This document shows positions 35,600 to 43,923 of a stretch of DNA of 64,000 nt, one piece after another. A program made the translations under genes and the position numbers. The stretch is from the NCBI RefSeq assembly GCF_001592085.1, contig NZ_BCWD01000003.1:1-64000 (forward strand), in the 5' to 3' direction. The notes under the pieces were generated by a model. It was given only the letters and a program-made list of their open reading frames with translations, searched no databases and was not told the origin of the DNA. The DNA is from Levilactobacillus senmaizukei DSM 21775 = NBRC 103853. Its GTDB lineage: Bacteria > Bacillota > Bacilli > Lactobacillales > Lactobacillaceae. Position 1 is the stretch's first letter, and each line of letters starts with the position of its first letter.

Positions 35600-38113
35600 A
35601 TGGCAACCGAATCACTCGATTTATTTGCAGGCGACCAGGACCACCAAGCTGATTACGTGGTGGGTTCCGTTAGTGCGGTCTTCTTTGCTAGTAATGATAG
35701 TTTTTATAAAGTGATGTTAGTCAAGGTTGCCGAGACTAGTCTAGATTGGCACGAGGATGAAATCGTGGTTACCGGGAACTTTGCGGACATCAAGGATGAT
35801 GTGCAGTATCGCTTCACGGGTAAGCGCGTTGAACATCCTAAGTATGGCGTGCAATTTCAGGCGGACAATTATCAAAATGAAACGCCAACGTCTAAGGAGG
35901 GGCTGGTTGCTTACCTCAGCGGGGATGATTTCCCGGGACTTGGAAAAAAGACCGCCACTAAGATCGTGACCGCCTTGGGGACCGAAGCCATTGACAAAAT
36001 TTTGGCCGATAGTGCGGTCCTCGCCCCCTTACATTTATCGAGTAAGCTGTCGACCATGTTGGTCGGTCAGTTGCAAATCAATAATGGGATGGAACAAATC
36101 ATCATTGGATTGAATGGTTATGGTTTTGGGAGTAGCTTAGCCGCGGAAATTTACGCGCGTTATGAAGAAAAAACCTTAGATGTCATTCATGAGAATCCTT
36201 ACCAGTTGGCGGAAGACATTCGTGGGGTGAGCTTCAAGCGAGCTGATCAGATTGCCACGCAGTTGGGGTATGCGGCGGACCGACCGGAACGGCTCCAGGC
36301 GGGGCTGCTGCAGACGCTGAATGACTTATCTGCGGCCAATGGCGACACCTATACCACGGCTAAGCCATTGTTGGGGCAAACTTTGGCGTTATTGGAAAAT
36401 TCCCGTAATGTCGCCCTTGATCCCCAAAAACTGGCGGATCAGCTGCTGACCTTAGCAAAACAACAAAAGGTGGTTGGGGATGACCAGCGGATTTACCTGA
36501 AGGGACTTTATGATGCTGAATGGCAGGTTGCTGAACACTTGCAACGGCTCTTGAAAGCTCCGGACGAGTCGCTGAGTTTCTCCGATGAATCTTTAACTAA
36601 ACATTTACGCGTGGTAGAAAAACAGCTAGAAATCGATTATGATGATTCGCAAATGGCGGCGTTGAAGGCGGCCATTCAGGCCAGGGTGATGCTATTAACC
36701 GGGGGTCCTGGGACCGGGAAAACCACGATTATTCGGGGCTTGGTTAATTTGTATGCTCGGGTGCATGACGTCTCCTTGGATATCAACTCTTATAAAGACC
36801 AACCGTTCCCCATTTTATTGGCAGCGCCAACGGGACGAGCGGCTAAACGGATGAGTGAAACCACCAATCTGCCAGCCAGCACCATTCATCGTCTATTGGG
36901 GTTAACCGGTCGGGAGACTGATCTCGATGCCGCCGCGACCAACGACTTAGAGGGGGGCTTGCTGATTGTCGATGAGGTTTCCATGGTCGACGTTTATCTA
37001 ATGAAAACCCTGTTGCGAGCCGTGCCAGTAGGGATGCAAGTTATTTTAGTGGGGGATAAGGACCAATTGCCATCGGTAGGCCCTGGCCAGGTCTTTCATG
37101 ACCTGTTGGCCAGTGACAAGTTACCGAAAATCCAATTGGAAACCATCTATCGTCAGGGCGATGGGTCATCGATTATTCCTTTGGCCCATGCCATCAAGGG
37201 CGGAACGTTGCCGATGGATTTCACCAAGAATCAGCCCGACCGGTCGTTCTTCGCCTGTCATGCCGGGCAGGTGGCAACGGTGATCCAACAAGTGGTTCAG
37301 AAGGCTCATGCGAAGGGGTTCTCTGCCAGTGATATTCAGGTGTTGGCCCCAATGTATCGCGGGGTGGCTGGGATTGACCACTTGAATGAGATACTGCAGG
37401 AAATCCTGAATCCTTATGAGAATGAGCGGCAGAAACAAGTGGAGTTTCGTCATCAGAAATTCCGTATCGGTGATAAGGTCCTGCATTTGGTCAACAGCCC
37501 GGAAAACAATGTGTTTAACGGCGATATCGGGGTCATCACCGGGATTGACCTGGCTAGCGATCAGCATAATGAGGTCAAGACCGATCAGCTCACCATTGCC
37601 TTCGAGCAAACGGAGGTCACATATGCTCGTCAAGACTGGATTCGGTTGACTTTGGCCTACTGCATGTCGATCCACAAGTCGCAAGGTTCAGAATTTAAAT
37701 TAGTCATTCTGCCAATGGTAAGCCAATTTCAGCGCATGCTCCAACGCAACCTGTTATACACGGCGGTGACGCGGGCAGCCGATATGTTAATTCTAGTCGG
37801 GGAACCCCAAGCCTTTGAAACGTGCGTGACTAATCTATCCGTCAATCGACGGACGACGTTGACGGCCCGGATTCAGAAGGTGCTGGCACCCGATAAACCA
37901 GTCTCACCGAAACCTGTAGCAGAGAAGGAGGCTTCGACGAGTGTCGGTAAAGCAGCGTCAAAATTAGTGGATTCAGCAGCGCCAGTTGCGGAATCGGTGC
38001 CTAATGAGACACCGGACTATCGGCTGACGACCGACCTCGTTTTGGCGGGGACGATTGACCCGATGATTGGGATGCAAGGAGTGACACCGCAACAATTTAG
38101 TCATTCGTCCTAA
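35600..38113 (+). CDS. recD2: RecD2-type ATP-dependent DNA helicase
   Basis: An 837-residue SF1B helicase. The N-terminal part has the OB-like and helix-hairpin-helix region typical of RecD2/YrrC (DDFPGLGKKTATKIVTALG; ENPYQLAEDIRGVSFKRADQIA). Motor motifs are Walker A GGPGTGKTT, AAPTGRAAKRMSE, IVDEVSMVD, LVGDKDQLPSVGPG and C-terminal SIHKSQGSEF. It is a 5'-3' helicase in genome maintenance outside RecBCD. The C-terminal roughly 70 residues are Ala/Ser/Pro-rich and low-complexity, with no clear domain. It starts after AGGAGG, 12 bases past the TPR gene. Confidence 0.94.
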   Translation: MATESLDLFAGDQDHQADYVVGSVSAVFFASNDSFYKVMLVKVAETSLDWHEDEIVVTGNFADIKDDVQYRFTGKRVEHPKYGVQFQADNYQNETPTSKEGLVAYLSGDDFPGLGKKTATKIVTALGTEAIDKILADSAVLAPLHLSSKLSTMLVGQLQINNGMEQIIIGLNGYGFGSSLAAEIYARYEEKTLDVIHENPYQLAEDIRGVSFKRADQIATQLGYAADRPERLQAGLLQTLNDLSAANGDTYTTAKPLLGQTLALLENSRNVALDPQKLADQLLTLAKQQKVVGDDQRIYLKGLYDAEWQVAEHLQRLLKAPDESLSFSDESLTKHLRVVEKQLEIDYDDSQMAALKAAIQARVMLLTGGPGTGKTTIIRGLVNLYARVHDVSLDINSYKDQPFPILLAAPTGRAAKRMSETTNLPASTIHRLLGLTGRETDLDAAATNDLEGGLLIVDEVSMVDVYLMKTLLRAVPVGMQVILVGDKDQLPSVGPGQVFHDLLASDKLPKIQLETIYRQGDGSSIIPLAHAIKGGTLPMDFTKNQPDRSFFACHAGQVATVIQQVVQKAHAKGFSASDIQVLAPMYRGVAGIDHLNEILQEILNPYENERQKQVEFRHQKFRIGDKVLHLVNSPENNVFNGDIGVITGIDLASDQHNEVKTDQLTIAFEQTEVTYARQDWIRLTLAYCMSIHKSQGSEFKLVILPMVSQFQRMLQRNLLYTAVTRAADMLILVGEPQAFETCVTNLSVNRRTTLTARIQKVLAPDKPVSPKPVAEKEASTSVGKAASKLVDSAAPVAESVPNETPDYRLTTDLVLAGTIDPMIGMQGVTPQQFSHSS

Positions 38114-38129
38114 TTTGGCCGCATGAGCG

Positions 38130-38158
38130 TTGCGTTTCCGGTCAAAGATTGCGATAAT
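38130..38158 (+). promoter_or_regulatory. Promoter of the prs-like gene
   Basis: TTGCGT (38130-38135) and GATAAT (38153-38158) with a 17-base spacer. Confidence 0.6.
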
Positions 38159-38207
38159 AAAGACAGAAAAATATTAACGATTGTGGATAGTCCACTGGGA
38201 GGCTGTT

Positions 38208-39191
38208 ATGGAAAACGTCGAAGCTGGCAATATGAAAGTTTTTGCTCTGAATTCTAATCGACCATTGGCAGAGAAAATTGCTAAGGCTGCTGGGGTTGAA
38301 TTGGGTAAAGCGACGATTAATCACTTTAGCGACGGTGAGATTCAAATTAGTATTGATGAAAGTATTCGGGGTGATGAACTCTTCTTGATTCAATCAGTCT
38401 CGGATCCGGTTAACACCAATTTGATGGAGTTATTAATTATGGTGGATGCCGCCCGCCGTGCGAGTGCGGCCAAGATTAACGTGGTCATTCCTTACTATGG
38501 GTATTCCCGGGCCGATCGTAAAGCCCGAGCACGTGAGCCCATCACGGCTAAACTCATTGCTTCGTTGATGCAAATGGATGGGGTTGATCGGGTTATTGCG
38601 CTTGATCTGCATGCCGCACAGCTACAGGGATTCTTTGATATTCCTGTGGACCATTTACAGAGTGATCAGCTCTTGATTAGCTACTTTGAAAAGAACCCTG
38701 ATTTAGCGAATGAAGACATTGTCGTGGTGGCGCCAGACCATGCGGGTGTCAGTCGGGCACGGCGGTTGGCCGAATTGTTGCGGGCACCGATTGCCATCGT
38801 GGATAATCGGAGCGATACCGAAAATGCCGCTCAGCCTGAAGCAGTCATTGGGGATGTTCGCGGGAAGCATGCCATTCTAGTGGATGACATTATTGATACC
38901 GCCATTCGGATTACCGTGTCGGCTGAAGCCTTGAAGAACGCGGGAGCCGCCGACGTTTATGCCTGCGCGACACATGCCGTTCTTTCGGGTGATGCCACGC
39001 AGCGGATTAATGATTCCGTCTTGAAGCGCGTGGTCATTACGGACTCCATTCAGTTGCCTGAAGATAAGCGATCCGACAAGTTCGTGATTGAATCGGTGGG
39101 TGAACTCTTTGGCAATGCCATCGACCTAATCTATCATGATCAACCGGTTGATAAGCTGTTTGGCCGAGCACCACATCGTCAAGGACAATAA
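38208..39191 (+). CDS. Ribose-phosphate pyrophosphokinase paralogue with altered active site (Prs2-like)
   Basis: A 327-residue class I PRPP-synthetase fold. The ATP and dimer regions are well kept ([79 protein letters not shown]). Two catalytic elements are not: the flexible loop normally DKRR is DNRS (199-202), removing the key Lys and last Arg, and the ribose-5-phosphate loop normally DDIIDTAGT is DDIIDTAIR (226-234). Such second copies are annotated as putative Prs2 in lactobacilli and streptococci. It may be an inactive regulatory subunit for a canonical Prs elsewhere. The ATG at 38208 follows GGGAGG. Confidence 0.88.
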   Translation: MENVEAGNMKVFALNSNRPLAEKIAKAAGVELGKATINHFSDGEIQISIDESIRGDELFLIQSVSDPVNTNLMELLIMVDAARRASAAKINVVIPYYGYSRADRKARAREPITAKLIASLMQMDGVDRVIALDLHAAQLQGFFDIPVDHLQSDQLLISYFEKNPDLANEDIVVVAPDHAGVSRARRLAELLRAPIAIVDNRSDTENAAQPEAVIGDVRGKHAILVDDIIDTAIRITVSAEALKNAGAADVYACATHAVLSGDATQRINDSVLKRVVITDSIQLPEDKRSDKFVIESVGELFGNAIDLIYHDQPVDKLFGRAPHRQGQ

Positions 39192-39199
39192 GATATCTG

Positions 39200-39229
39200 A
39201 GAGCCGACCTGAAAGGGCCGGCTCTTTTT
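39200..39229 (+). terminator. Terminator of the prs-like gene
   Basis: AGAGCCG (39200-39206) pairs with CGGCTCT (39219-39225), followed by TTTTT. Confidence 0.85.
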
Positions 39230-39376
39230 GTTTCGATCGGCAAGCTGACTAATCATTTCACCGGTGATTTTCTTGAAAATAAAAACCGACCGGCTAATCT
39301 TTCTGAAATTTAGTCGCGAAAATACCAAATGTTGCTGTCGGTTAAGAAAACCCGATTGAAATTATTCATGAAAGAT

Positions 39377-39418
39377 GGTATACCTAGAGTAGACCCAATG
39401 AAAGCGAATACATATAAT
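39377..39418 (+). promoter_or_regulatory. murQ promoter with cre site and GGTATACC palindrome
   Basis: ATGAAAGCGAATACA (39398-39412) fits the CcpA cre consensus WTGNAANCGNWNNCW at every fixed position and abuts the -10 TATAAT (39413-39418), so CcpA should block the promoter on preferred sugars. The -35 (TAGACC, 39390-39395) is weak. A perfect 8-bp palindrome GGTATACC (39377-39384) upstream could bind a second, GntR-like or RpiR-like regulator; that part is a guess. Confidence 0.7.
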
Positions 39419-39447
39419 GCATGAAATGGAAGTTGGAGGCCGACATT

Positions 39448-40356
39448 ATGCAATTTGAAGACTTACTAACAGAGCAGCGTAATCACCGATCAATGCACAT
39501 TGACCGTGAATCCACGCTGGAAATGGTTGCGACCATTAATCGTGAGGACCACCGGGTTGCCCGGGCGGTTCAGAAACAATTACCACAGATTGCGGCGGCT
39601 ATCGATGCCGCGTTCCCGTTATTTGATGAAGGGGGCCGGCTGATTTATGTTGGGGCCGGGACCTCTGGTCGGTTGGGGGTCATTGATGCGACCGAACTTC
39701 AGCCAACCTATGGCTTAACCGCGGACCAAACCTTTGGCCTGATCGCGGGTGGGCAGTCTGCTCTGACCGAGACGGTCCAGTCGGCAGAAGATTCTGTTGA
39801 GCTTGCCCATGAGGACATGGCGGCGGTTCACCTGACCGATAAGGATGTTGTGATCGCGAGTGCGGCTTCCGGACAAACGCCGTATACTCTGGCCGCACTT
39901 CGGTTCGCGCAAGACGAGGGGGCAATCGGGGTTGGATTCTCTTGCATTGAGGGGAGTCCGTTGGCCGAACTAGCCGATTATCCAATCACGCCGGTTGTGG
40001 GACCCGAAATCATTACCGGAGCAACGCTATTGAAGGCGGGGACCGCTGAAAAGATGGTCCTGAACATGTTGTCGACGGGGATTATGATCAAGTCTGGGAA
40101 GGTTTACCAGAATCTGATGATTAACGTTGTTCCGACCAACGGGAAGACGTTTGAACGGGCGAAAAAGATTATTGCCGAGGCAACTCAGACCTCGACCTTG
40201 GCAGCCGAACGGGCACTGGACCGAGCAGGGAATAATGTGCCCCTGGCCATTGTACTGATTGAGACGAAAGGTACCATTGCGGAGGCTAAGGAACTCTTAG
40301 CCGCAACTAATGGCCACGTTTCCCAGGCCGTGAAGCTGAGTGACTCACGGCATTAG
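39448..40356 (+). CDS. murQ: N-acetylmuramic acid 6-phosphate etherase MurQ
   Basis: The 302-residue SIS-fold enzyme shows TEQRNHRSMHIDRESTLEM, LIYVGAGTSGRLGVIDATE, AAEDSVE-like QSAEDSVELAHED and PVVGPEIITGATLLKAGTAEKM. It cleaves the lactyl ether of MurNAc-6-phosphate to GlcNAc-6-phosphate, recycling wall sugar. The ATG at 39448 is 8 bases from TTGGAGG; an upstream ATG at 39421 has no SD. It stands alone without the usual MurNAc PTS or anhMurNAc kinase gene beside it in this window. Its promoter carries a cre site, so it is expected to be on when good sugars are low. Confidence 0.95.
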   Translation: MQFEDLLTEQRNHRSMHIDRESTLEMVATINREDHRVARAVQKQLPQIAAAIDAAFPLFDEGGRLIYVGAGTSGRLGVIDATELQPTYGLTADQTFGLIAGGQSALTETVQSAEDSVELAHEDMAAVHLTDKDVVIASAASGQTPYTLAALRFAQDEGAIGVGFSCIEGSPLAELADYPITPVVGPEIITGATLLKAGTAEKMVLNMLSTGIMIKSGKVYQNLMINVVPTNGKTFERAKKIIAEATQTSTLAAERALDRAGNNVPLAIVLIETKGTIAEAKELLAATNGHVSQAVKLSDSRH

Positions 40357-40368
40357 CTAGCGGATAAC

Positions 40369-40397
40369 TTGACTGGTCCACACCAATTTCTTATACT
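40369..40397 (+). promoter_or_regulatory. Promoter of the aldo-keto reductase gene
   Basis: TTGACT (40369-40374) and TATACT (40392-40397) with a 17-base spacer, one of the best matches in the window. Confidence 0.8.
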
Positions 40398-40431
40398 TAC
40401 CTGTAGGCATAAGAGAAAGGGATGTGGCGTC

Positions 40432-41427
40432 ATGTATCTTGCAAATGAACATCGATATGACAAAATGCCGGTACGGCGGGCGGGTAACACCGGCTTCCAG
40501 TTACCGGCTATTTCTTTTGGAATGTGGCATAGTTTTGGGGAACAGGCGAACTATGCGGATGCGCGGGACGTCATTTTATCAGCATTTGATGCGGGAATCT
40601 TTAGTTTTGATTTAGCTGCTAATTACGGTCCCGGATCCTACGCGGCTGAAAGCTTGTTTGGACAAGTCTTTGCCCGGGAGTTGAAGCCTTACCGTGATGA
40701 GCTGGTGATTAGTAGCAAGGCCGGGTATCACATGTGGCCAGGACCATACGGCCAAATGAGTTCGCGGAAAACACTGATGGCTTCTTTGGACCGGTCTTTG
40801 CAAGCCATGGGACTGGACTACGTAGATATCTTCTACAGTCACCGGTTTGATCCGGACACGAATCCAGAAGAAACTGCAGTGGCTTTAAATGACTTGGTTC
40901 GGCAAGGAAAGACCTTGTACGTCGGGATTTCTAACTATACGGCGGAACAATCCTTGGCCATGATCAAGATCTTTAAGGAGCTTCATACACCGTTTGTCGT
41001 GGATCAGGTCTCTTATAACCTGTTGAATCAATCAGCGGCTGCCGATGGGCTATTCGACCGATTACGAGAGAATAACGCTGGCGTAGTGGCTTATGGTCCG
41101 TTGGCGGAAGGGTTATTGACCGACAAGTATTTGGATGGTATTCCAGCGGATGTCGATATTCACTGGTCTAACCAGTCCCTACTTGACGGTCAAGATGGCC
41201 GCCAACGTATGGTTACCAAGCTACGAGCCTTGAATGAGGTTGCTAAGAGTCGAGGCCAGAAGCTGGCCGACATGGCCTTGGCTTGGTTGTTGCACGATCC
41301 CGTGGTCACGAGTGTGATTACCGGGGCCTCTCGTCCGGAACACCTCAAGGAAAATATTCAGGCTGTTCAACAACTGGCATTTGACGATGAACAATTAGCT
41401 AAAATTCAACAAATTTTGCAGGCCTAA
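40432..41427 (+). CDS. Aldo-keto reductase, YghZ-like (AKR14 type)
   Basis: A 331-residue NADPH-dependent (beta/alpha)8 oxidoreductase. The catalytic tetrad is D60, Y65 (SFDLAANYGPG), K96 (LVISSKAG) and H137 (IFYSHRF). The strand pattern and the motif TLYVGISNY, with GPLAEGLLTDKYL and ITGASRPEHLKEN, resemble the YghZ / K-channel-beta-like branch that reduces L-glyceraldehyde 3-phosphate and methylglyoxal. The ATG at 40432 follows AAAGGGA; upstream in-frame codons lie in the promoter. It is a single-gene unit. The true substrate is not known. Confidence 0.9.
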   Translation: MYLANEHRYDKMPVRRAGNTGFQLPAISFGMWHSFGEQANYADARDVILSAFDAGIFSFDLAANYGPGSYAAESLFGQVFARELKPYRDELVISSKAGYHMWPGPYGQMSSRKTLMASLDRSLQAMGLDYVDIFYSHRFDPDTNPEETAVALNDLVRQGKTLYVGISNYTAEQSLAMIKIFKELHTPFVVDQVSYNLLNQSAAADGLFDRLRENNAGVVAYGPLAEGLLTDKYLDGIPADVDIHWSNQSLLDGQDGRQRMVTKLRALNEVAKSRGQKLADMALAWLLHDPVVTSVITGASRPEHLKENIQAVQQLAFDDEQLAKIQQILQA

Positions 41428-41435
41428 GCCGGCTC

Positions 41436-41475
41436 AAGACTCGCCACAACTGTGAAGTTGAGGCGAGCCTTTTTA
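41436..41475 (+). terminator. Terminator of the aldo-keto reductase gene
   Basis: AAGACTCGCC..CAAC pairs with GTTG..GGCGAGCCTT around loop TGTGAA, followed by TTTTT. Confidence 0.88.
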
Positions 41476-41493
41476 TTTTGTCGGAAATGCGGG

Positions 41494-41520
41494 TTGCAAA
41501 TCTCTGTGATGGGGTATAAT
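41494..41520 (+). promoter_or_regulatory. Promoter of rbsR
   Basis: TATAAT (41515-41520) is preceded by TTGCAA (41494-41499); the 15-base spacer is short. Confidence 0.5.
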
Positions 41521-41553
41521 AGTGAATAGGAATAAATGACTGTGGAGGGTGCT

Positions 41554-42567
41554 ATGACACGCAAAGTAACGATTCGAGATCTCGCTGAGGCGGCAGGCGT
41601 TTCGGTGACGACAGTTTCACAGATCTTAAATGGTAAGGGTGAACGCTTCAGCCTAGATACCAGACGGCGGGTTCATCAGTTGCAAGAAGAGATGGGCTAC
41701 GTGCCAGACTTTAATGCGCGAAACCTTATTATGAAATCAGCACAAACTATTGGGGTTCTCGTTCCCAACTTGGGGAATCCCTTCTTTAGTATGTTTATCC
41801 GCGGGGTGCAAGAGACCAGTCGGCAGCGTCACTTTATTCCGTTGATCTTTGGCGCGAACCATGACGAAGAGCTTGAGGGCTACTATCTACAGGAGCTGAT
41901 CAAGCGGGCCGTCGATGGGCTAATCATCGCCAGTGCTTCGATCACGGGGGAAGCCATCGATAATATTTTGAAGAAGAATGGGATTCCCTACCTCCTAATC
42001 GACCAAAACGGTGGGCCTAGCCTGGACCGGATTCACGTGGATGATGAGCAGGGGGGACAGCTCGCAGCGAACCACCTGCTGTATCTTGGGCACCGTCAGC
42101 TAGCCGTGGTTATGCCGGACAAGCCGACGCAAAACTTGGTGATTCGTCTGAACGGATTCAAGGAAAGACTGGCCGAGGCCGGGATTACCTTGCCCGATGA
42201 AGCGATCATTCATTCACCCATGACTAAGCTGGGGGGGTATCAGGCAACCGATGCCGTCTTGAATCAGCACCCAACGGCGGTCTTTGCCATTAATGATGAA
42301 ACCGCGTTGGGACTGATTCGTGGTCTTCACGAAAAGGGGTTGAACGTGCCGGCTGATATTTCGGTTTTGGGATATGATGATATTGATTTGGACGAGTATG
42401 TTGTGCCTAAGCTGAGTAGTATTCATCAACCGATGGTGACCATGGGACAACAGGCAACGGAAATGTTGATCAATCGGATTCAGGATCAGCACCAGGCGGC
42501 ACAGAGCCTGGCATTGCCGGTAACGCTCCGGCAACGTGAGAGTACCAGTCCCATTAAAAAAGTTTAG
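41554..42567 (+). CDS. rbsR: LacI-family regulator, probable ribose repressor RbsR
   Basis: The 337-residue repressor starts with the LacI helix-turn-helix TRKVTIRDLAEAAGVSVTTVSQILNGKGE and hinge helix, followed by the periplasmic-binding-protein-like sensor domain (IGVLVPNLGNPFFSMFIRGVQ; VFAINDETALGLIRGL; DISVLGYDDIDLDEYVVPKLSS). It sits next to ribokinase, which has a matching palindromic operator, so RbsR is the natural assignment. The ATG at 41554 is preceded by GGAGGG. A CcpA identity is unlikely given the context and sequence. rbsK follows on its own promoter. Confidence 0.85.
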   Translation: MTRKVTIRDLAEAAGVSVTTVSQILNGKGERFSLDTRRRVHQLQEEMGYVPDFNARNLIMKSAQTIGVLVPNLGNPFFSMFIRGVQETSRQRHFIPLIFGANHDEELEGYYLQELIKRAVDGLIIASASITGEAIDNILKKNGIPYLLIDQNGGPSLDRIHVDDEQGGQLAANHLLYLGHRQLAVVMPDKPTQNLVIRLNGFKERLAEAGITLPDEAIIHSPMTKLGGYQATDAVLNQHPTAVFAINDETALGLIRGLHEKGLNVPADISVLGYDDIDLDEYVVPKLSSIHQPMVTMGQQATEMLINRIQDQHQAAQSLALPVTLRQRESTSPIKKV

Positions 42568-42574
42568 TAGGGAC

Positions 42575-42657
42575 TTGTAAGCCTTTTCGAAAAATGATAC
42601 GCTAGAGCAATGAAAAACGATTGCCACGGCGTGTCAATATATGGTAAAACGTTTTAC
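42575..42657 (+). promoter_or_regulatory. rbsK promoter and LacI-family operator
   Basis: A promoter TTGTAA (42575-42580) and TACGCT (42598-42603), spacer 17, is followed by the perfect 14-bp palindrome GTAAAACGTTTTAC (42644-42657). The central CG and AT-rich arms are typical of LacI-family sites, here most likely RbsR, acting as a roadblock downstream of the start. A weaker AAACG-containing half-site lies at about 42611-42625. Confidence 0.65.
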
Positions 42658-42692
42658 GAGATAAAAAACCGGTTAAGGAGTGAAGGTTAATC

Positions 42693-43613
42693 ATGTCAAA
42701 CAAAGTAACGGTGCTGGGTAGTTTAAACGTGGACACAACATTACGTGTGGCGCGGATGCCACAACCTGGTGAAACGTTGTCAACTGAAAATAAAACCAGT
42801 GCTGCAGGGGGTAAAGGGGCGAACCAAGCCGTTGCCGCTGCCCGTGCGGGTGCCGACACCAGTTTCATTGGTAAGGTTGGGAATGATGATGCCGGCCGCT
42901 TCATGGTCGAATCGTTAAATAATGACCATATCGATACCAGTGCCATCATTACTGACCCCGTTGTTGGGACTGGATCAGCCTTCATTCTCTTGGATGAAGC
43001 CGGCCAGAACAGTATCTTAGTCTATGGGGGATCCAATCAACAGTTATCAGCCGATGAAGTCATTGCCCGTGAGGACGAGATTGCCAAGGCAGATATCCTG
43101 ATTGCCCAGTTTGAAACGCCACAAGCAGCTACGTTGGCGGCCTTTACGGTTGCTAAGCAGCATAACGTGATCACGATTTTGAATCCAGCGCCAGCTGCTG
43201 AAATGGATCCGGCTATCTTGAAGGTCACGGATTTAGTGGTGCCTAATGAAACCGAAAGTGCCGAGTTGACGGGGATTGAAGTGACTGACGAAGCCTCAAT
43301 GGATGCTAACGCTAAAAAGTTCAAGGAACTTGGCGTTAAGAACCTGATTATCACGGTTGGAAGTAAGGGAGCGTACTACGCTACCGAAAACCAATCTGGC
43401 TTTGTGCCAGCCTTTAAGGTTAAGGCGGTGGATACCACGGCTGCCGGGGACACCTTCATTGGTGCGCTTAGCTCACAGTTGAAGGACGACTTCAGTAACA
43501 TCGTGGAAGCGTTGACCTTTGCGCAACGGGCAAGTTCTTTGACCGTTCAAGGGCTGGGTGCGATGCCTTCGATTCCAACCTTTGATCAAATCAAGGCGGC
43601 TAGCGAGAAGTAA
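42693..43613 (+). CDS. rbsK: Ribokinase
   Basis: The 306-residue PfkB-family kinase has VLGSLNVDTTLRVARMPQPGET near the start, AAGGKGANQAVAAARAGAD (ribose-binding PfkB signature 1) and DTTAAGDTFIGAL (signature 2 with the catalytic Asp). It phosphorylates ribose to ribose-5-phosphate. No rbsD, transporter or PTS gene lies next to it here, so uptake must be encoded elsewhere. AAGGAG precedes the ATG. Transketolase follows on a separate promoter. Confidence 0.95.
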   Translation: MSNKVTVLGSLNVDTTLRVARMPQPGETLSTENKTSAAGGKGANQAVAAARAGADTSFIGKVGNDDAGRFMVESLNNDHIDTSAIITDPVVGTGSAFILLDEAGQNSILVYGGSNQQLSADEVIAREDEIAKADILIAQFETPQAATLAAFTVAKQHNVITILNPAPAAEMDPAILKVTDLVVPNETESAELTGIEVTDEASMDANAKKFKELGVKNLIITVGSKGAYYATENQSGFVPAFKVKAVDTTAAGDTFIGALSSQLKDDFSNIVEALTFAQRASSLTVQGLGAMPSIPTFDQIKAASEK

Positions 43614-43631
43614 CTTTCAGAAAACTTCTTC

Positions 43632-43677
43632 AAAAAGCAATCTTTTCGAATTTTTTTCGGAAAAGATTGCTTTTTTT
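43632..43677 (+). terminator. Terminator of rbsK
   Basis: AAAAAGCAATCTTTTC pairs with GAAAAGATTGCTTTTT and seven T end the structure. Confidence 0.9.
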
Positions 43678-43686
43678 GTGTCCATT

Positions 43687-43703
43687 TTGACAACCGGTTG
43701 CAA
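43687..43703 (+). promoter_or_regulatory. CCGG-centred palindrome upstream of tkt
   Basis: The perfect 10-bp palindrome CAACCGGTTG (43691-43700) extends to TTGACAACCGGTTGCAA with one inserted A. CCGG-centred sites of this form are typical LacI-family operators. It lies about 80 bases upstream of the tkt -35 in a 246-base gap with no gene. Confidence 0.5.
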
Positions 43704-43782
43704 TCTAATGAAATCGGTCTGTTACTGGTATGGGAACTCTTCTAACAAACAATTGCCGTCGTTAAAGCGATTCTTTAAGGGG

Positions 43783-43811
43783 TTGCAAAAAATAATTACA
43801 ATTGGTATAGT
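43783..43811 (+). promoter_or_regulatory. Promoter of tkt
   Basis: TTGCAA (43783-43788) and TATAGT (43806-43811) with a 17-base spacer. The roughly 105-base leader has no long stem apart from a short GGCC..GGCC hairpin near 43883-43901. Confidence 0.75.
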
Positions 43812-43923
43812 TAGAAAAGTCGATGAGCGATGTCGATTATACCGGTAAATTAGACACAAATAAACCATCAACCATAAACGGTGGCCGACAAAGGTCTGGC
43901 CAAAATAAGTGAGGTTAATTGAG

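Noticed and set aside
43614-43848. Open frame continuing past rbsK into the tkt leader
   Set aside because: It is out of frame with rbsK, covers the rbsK terminator and tkt promoter, and has no family resemblance.
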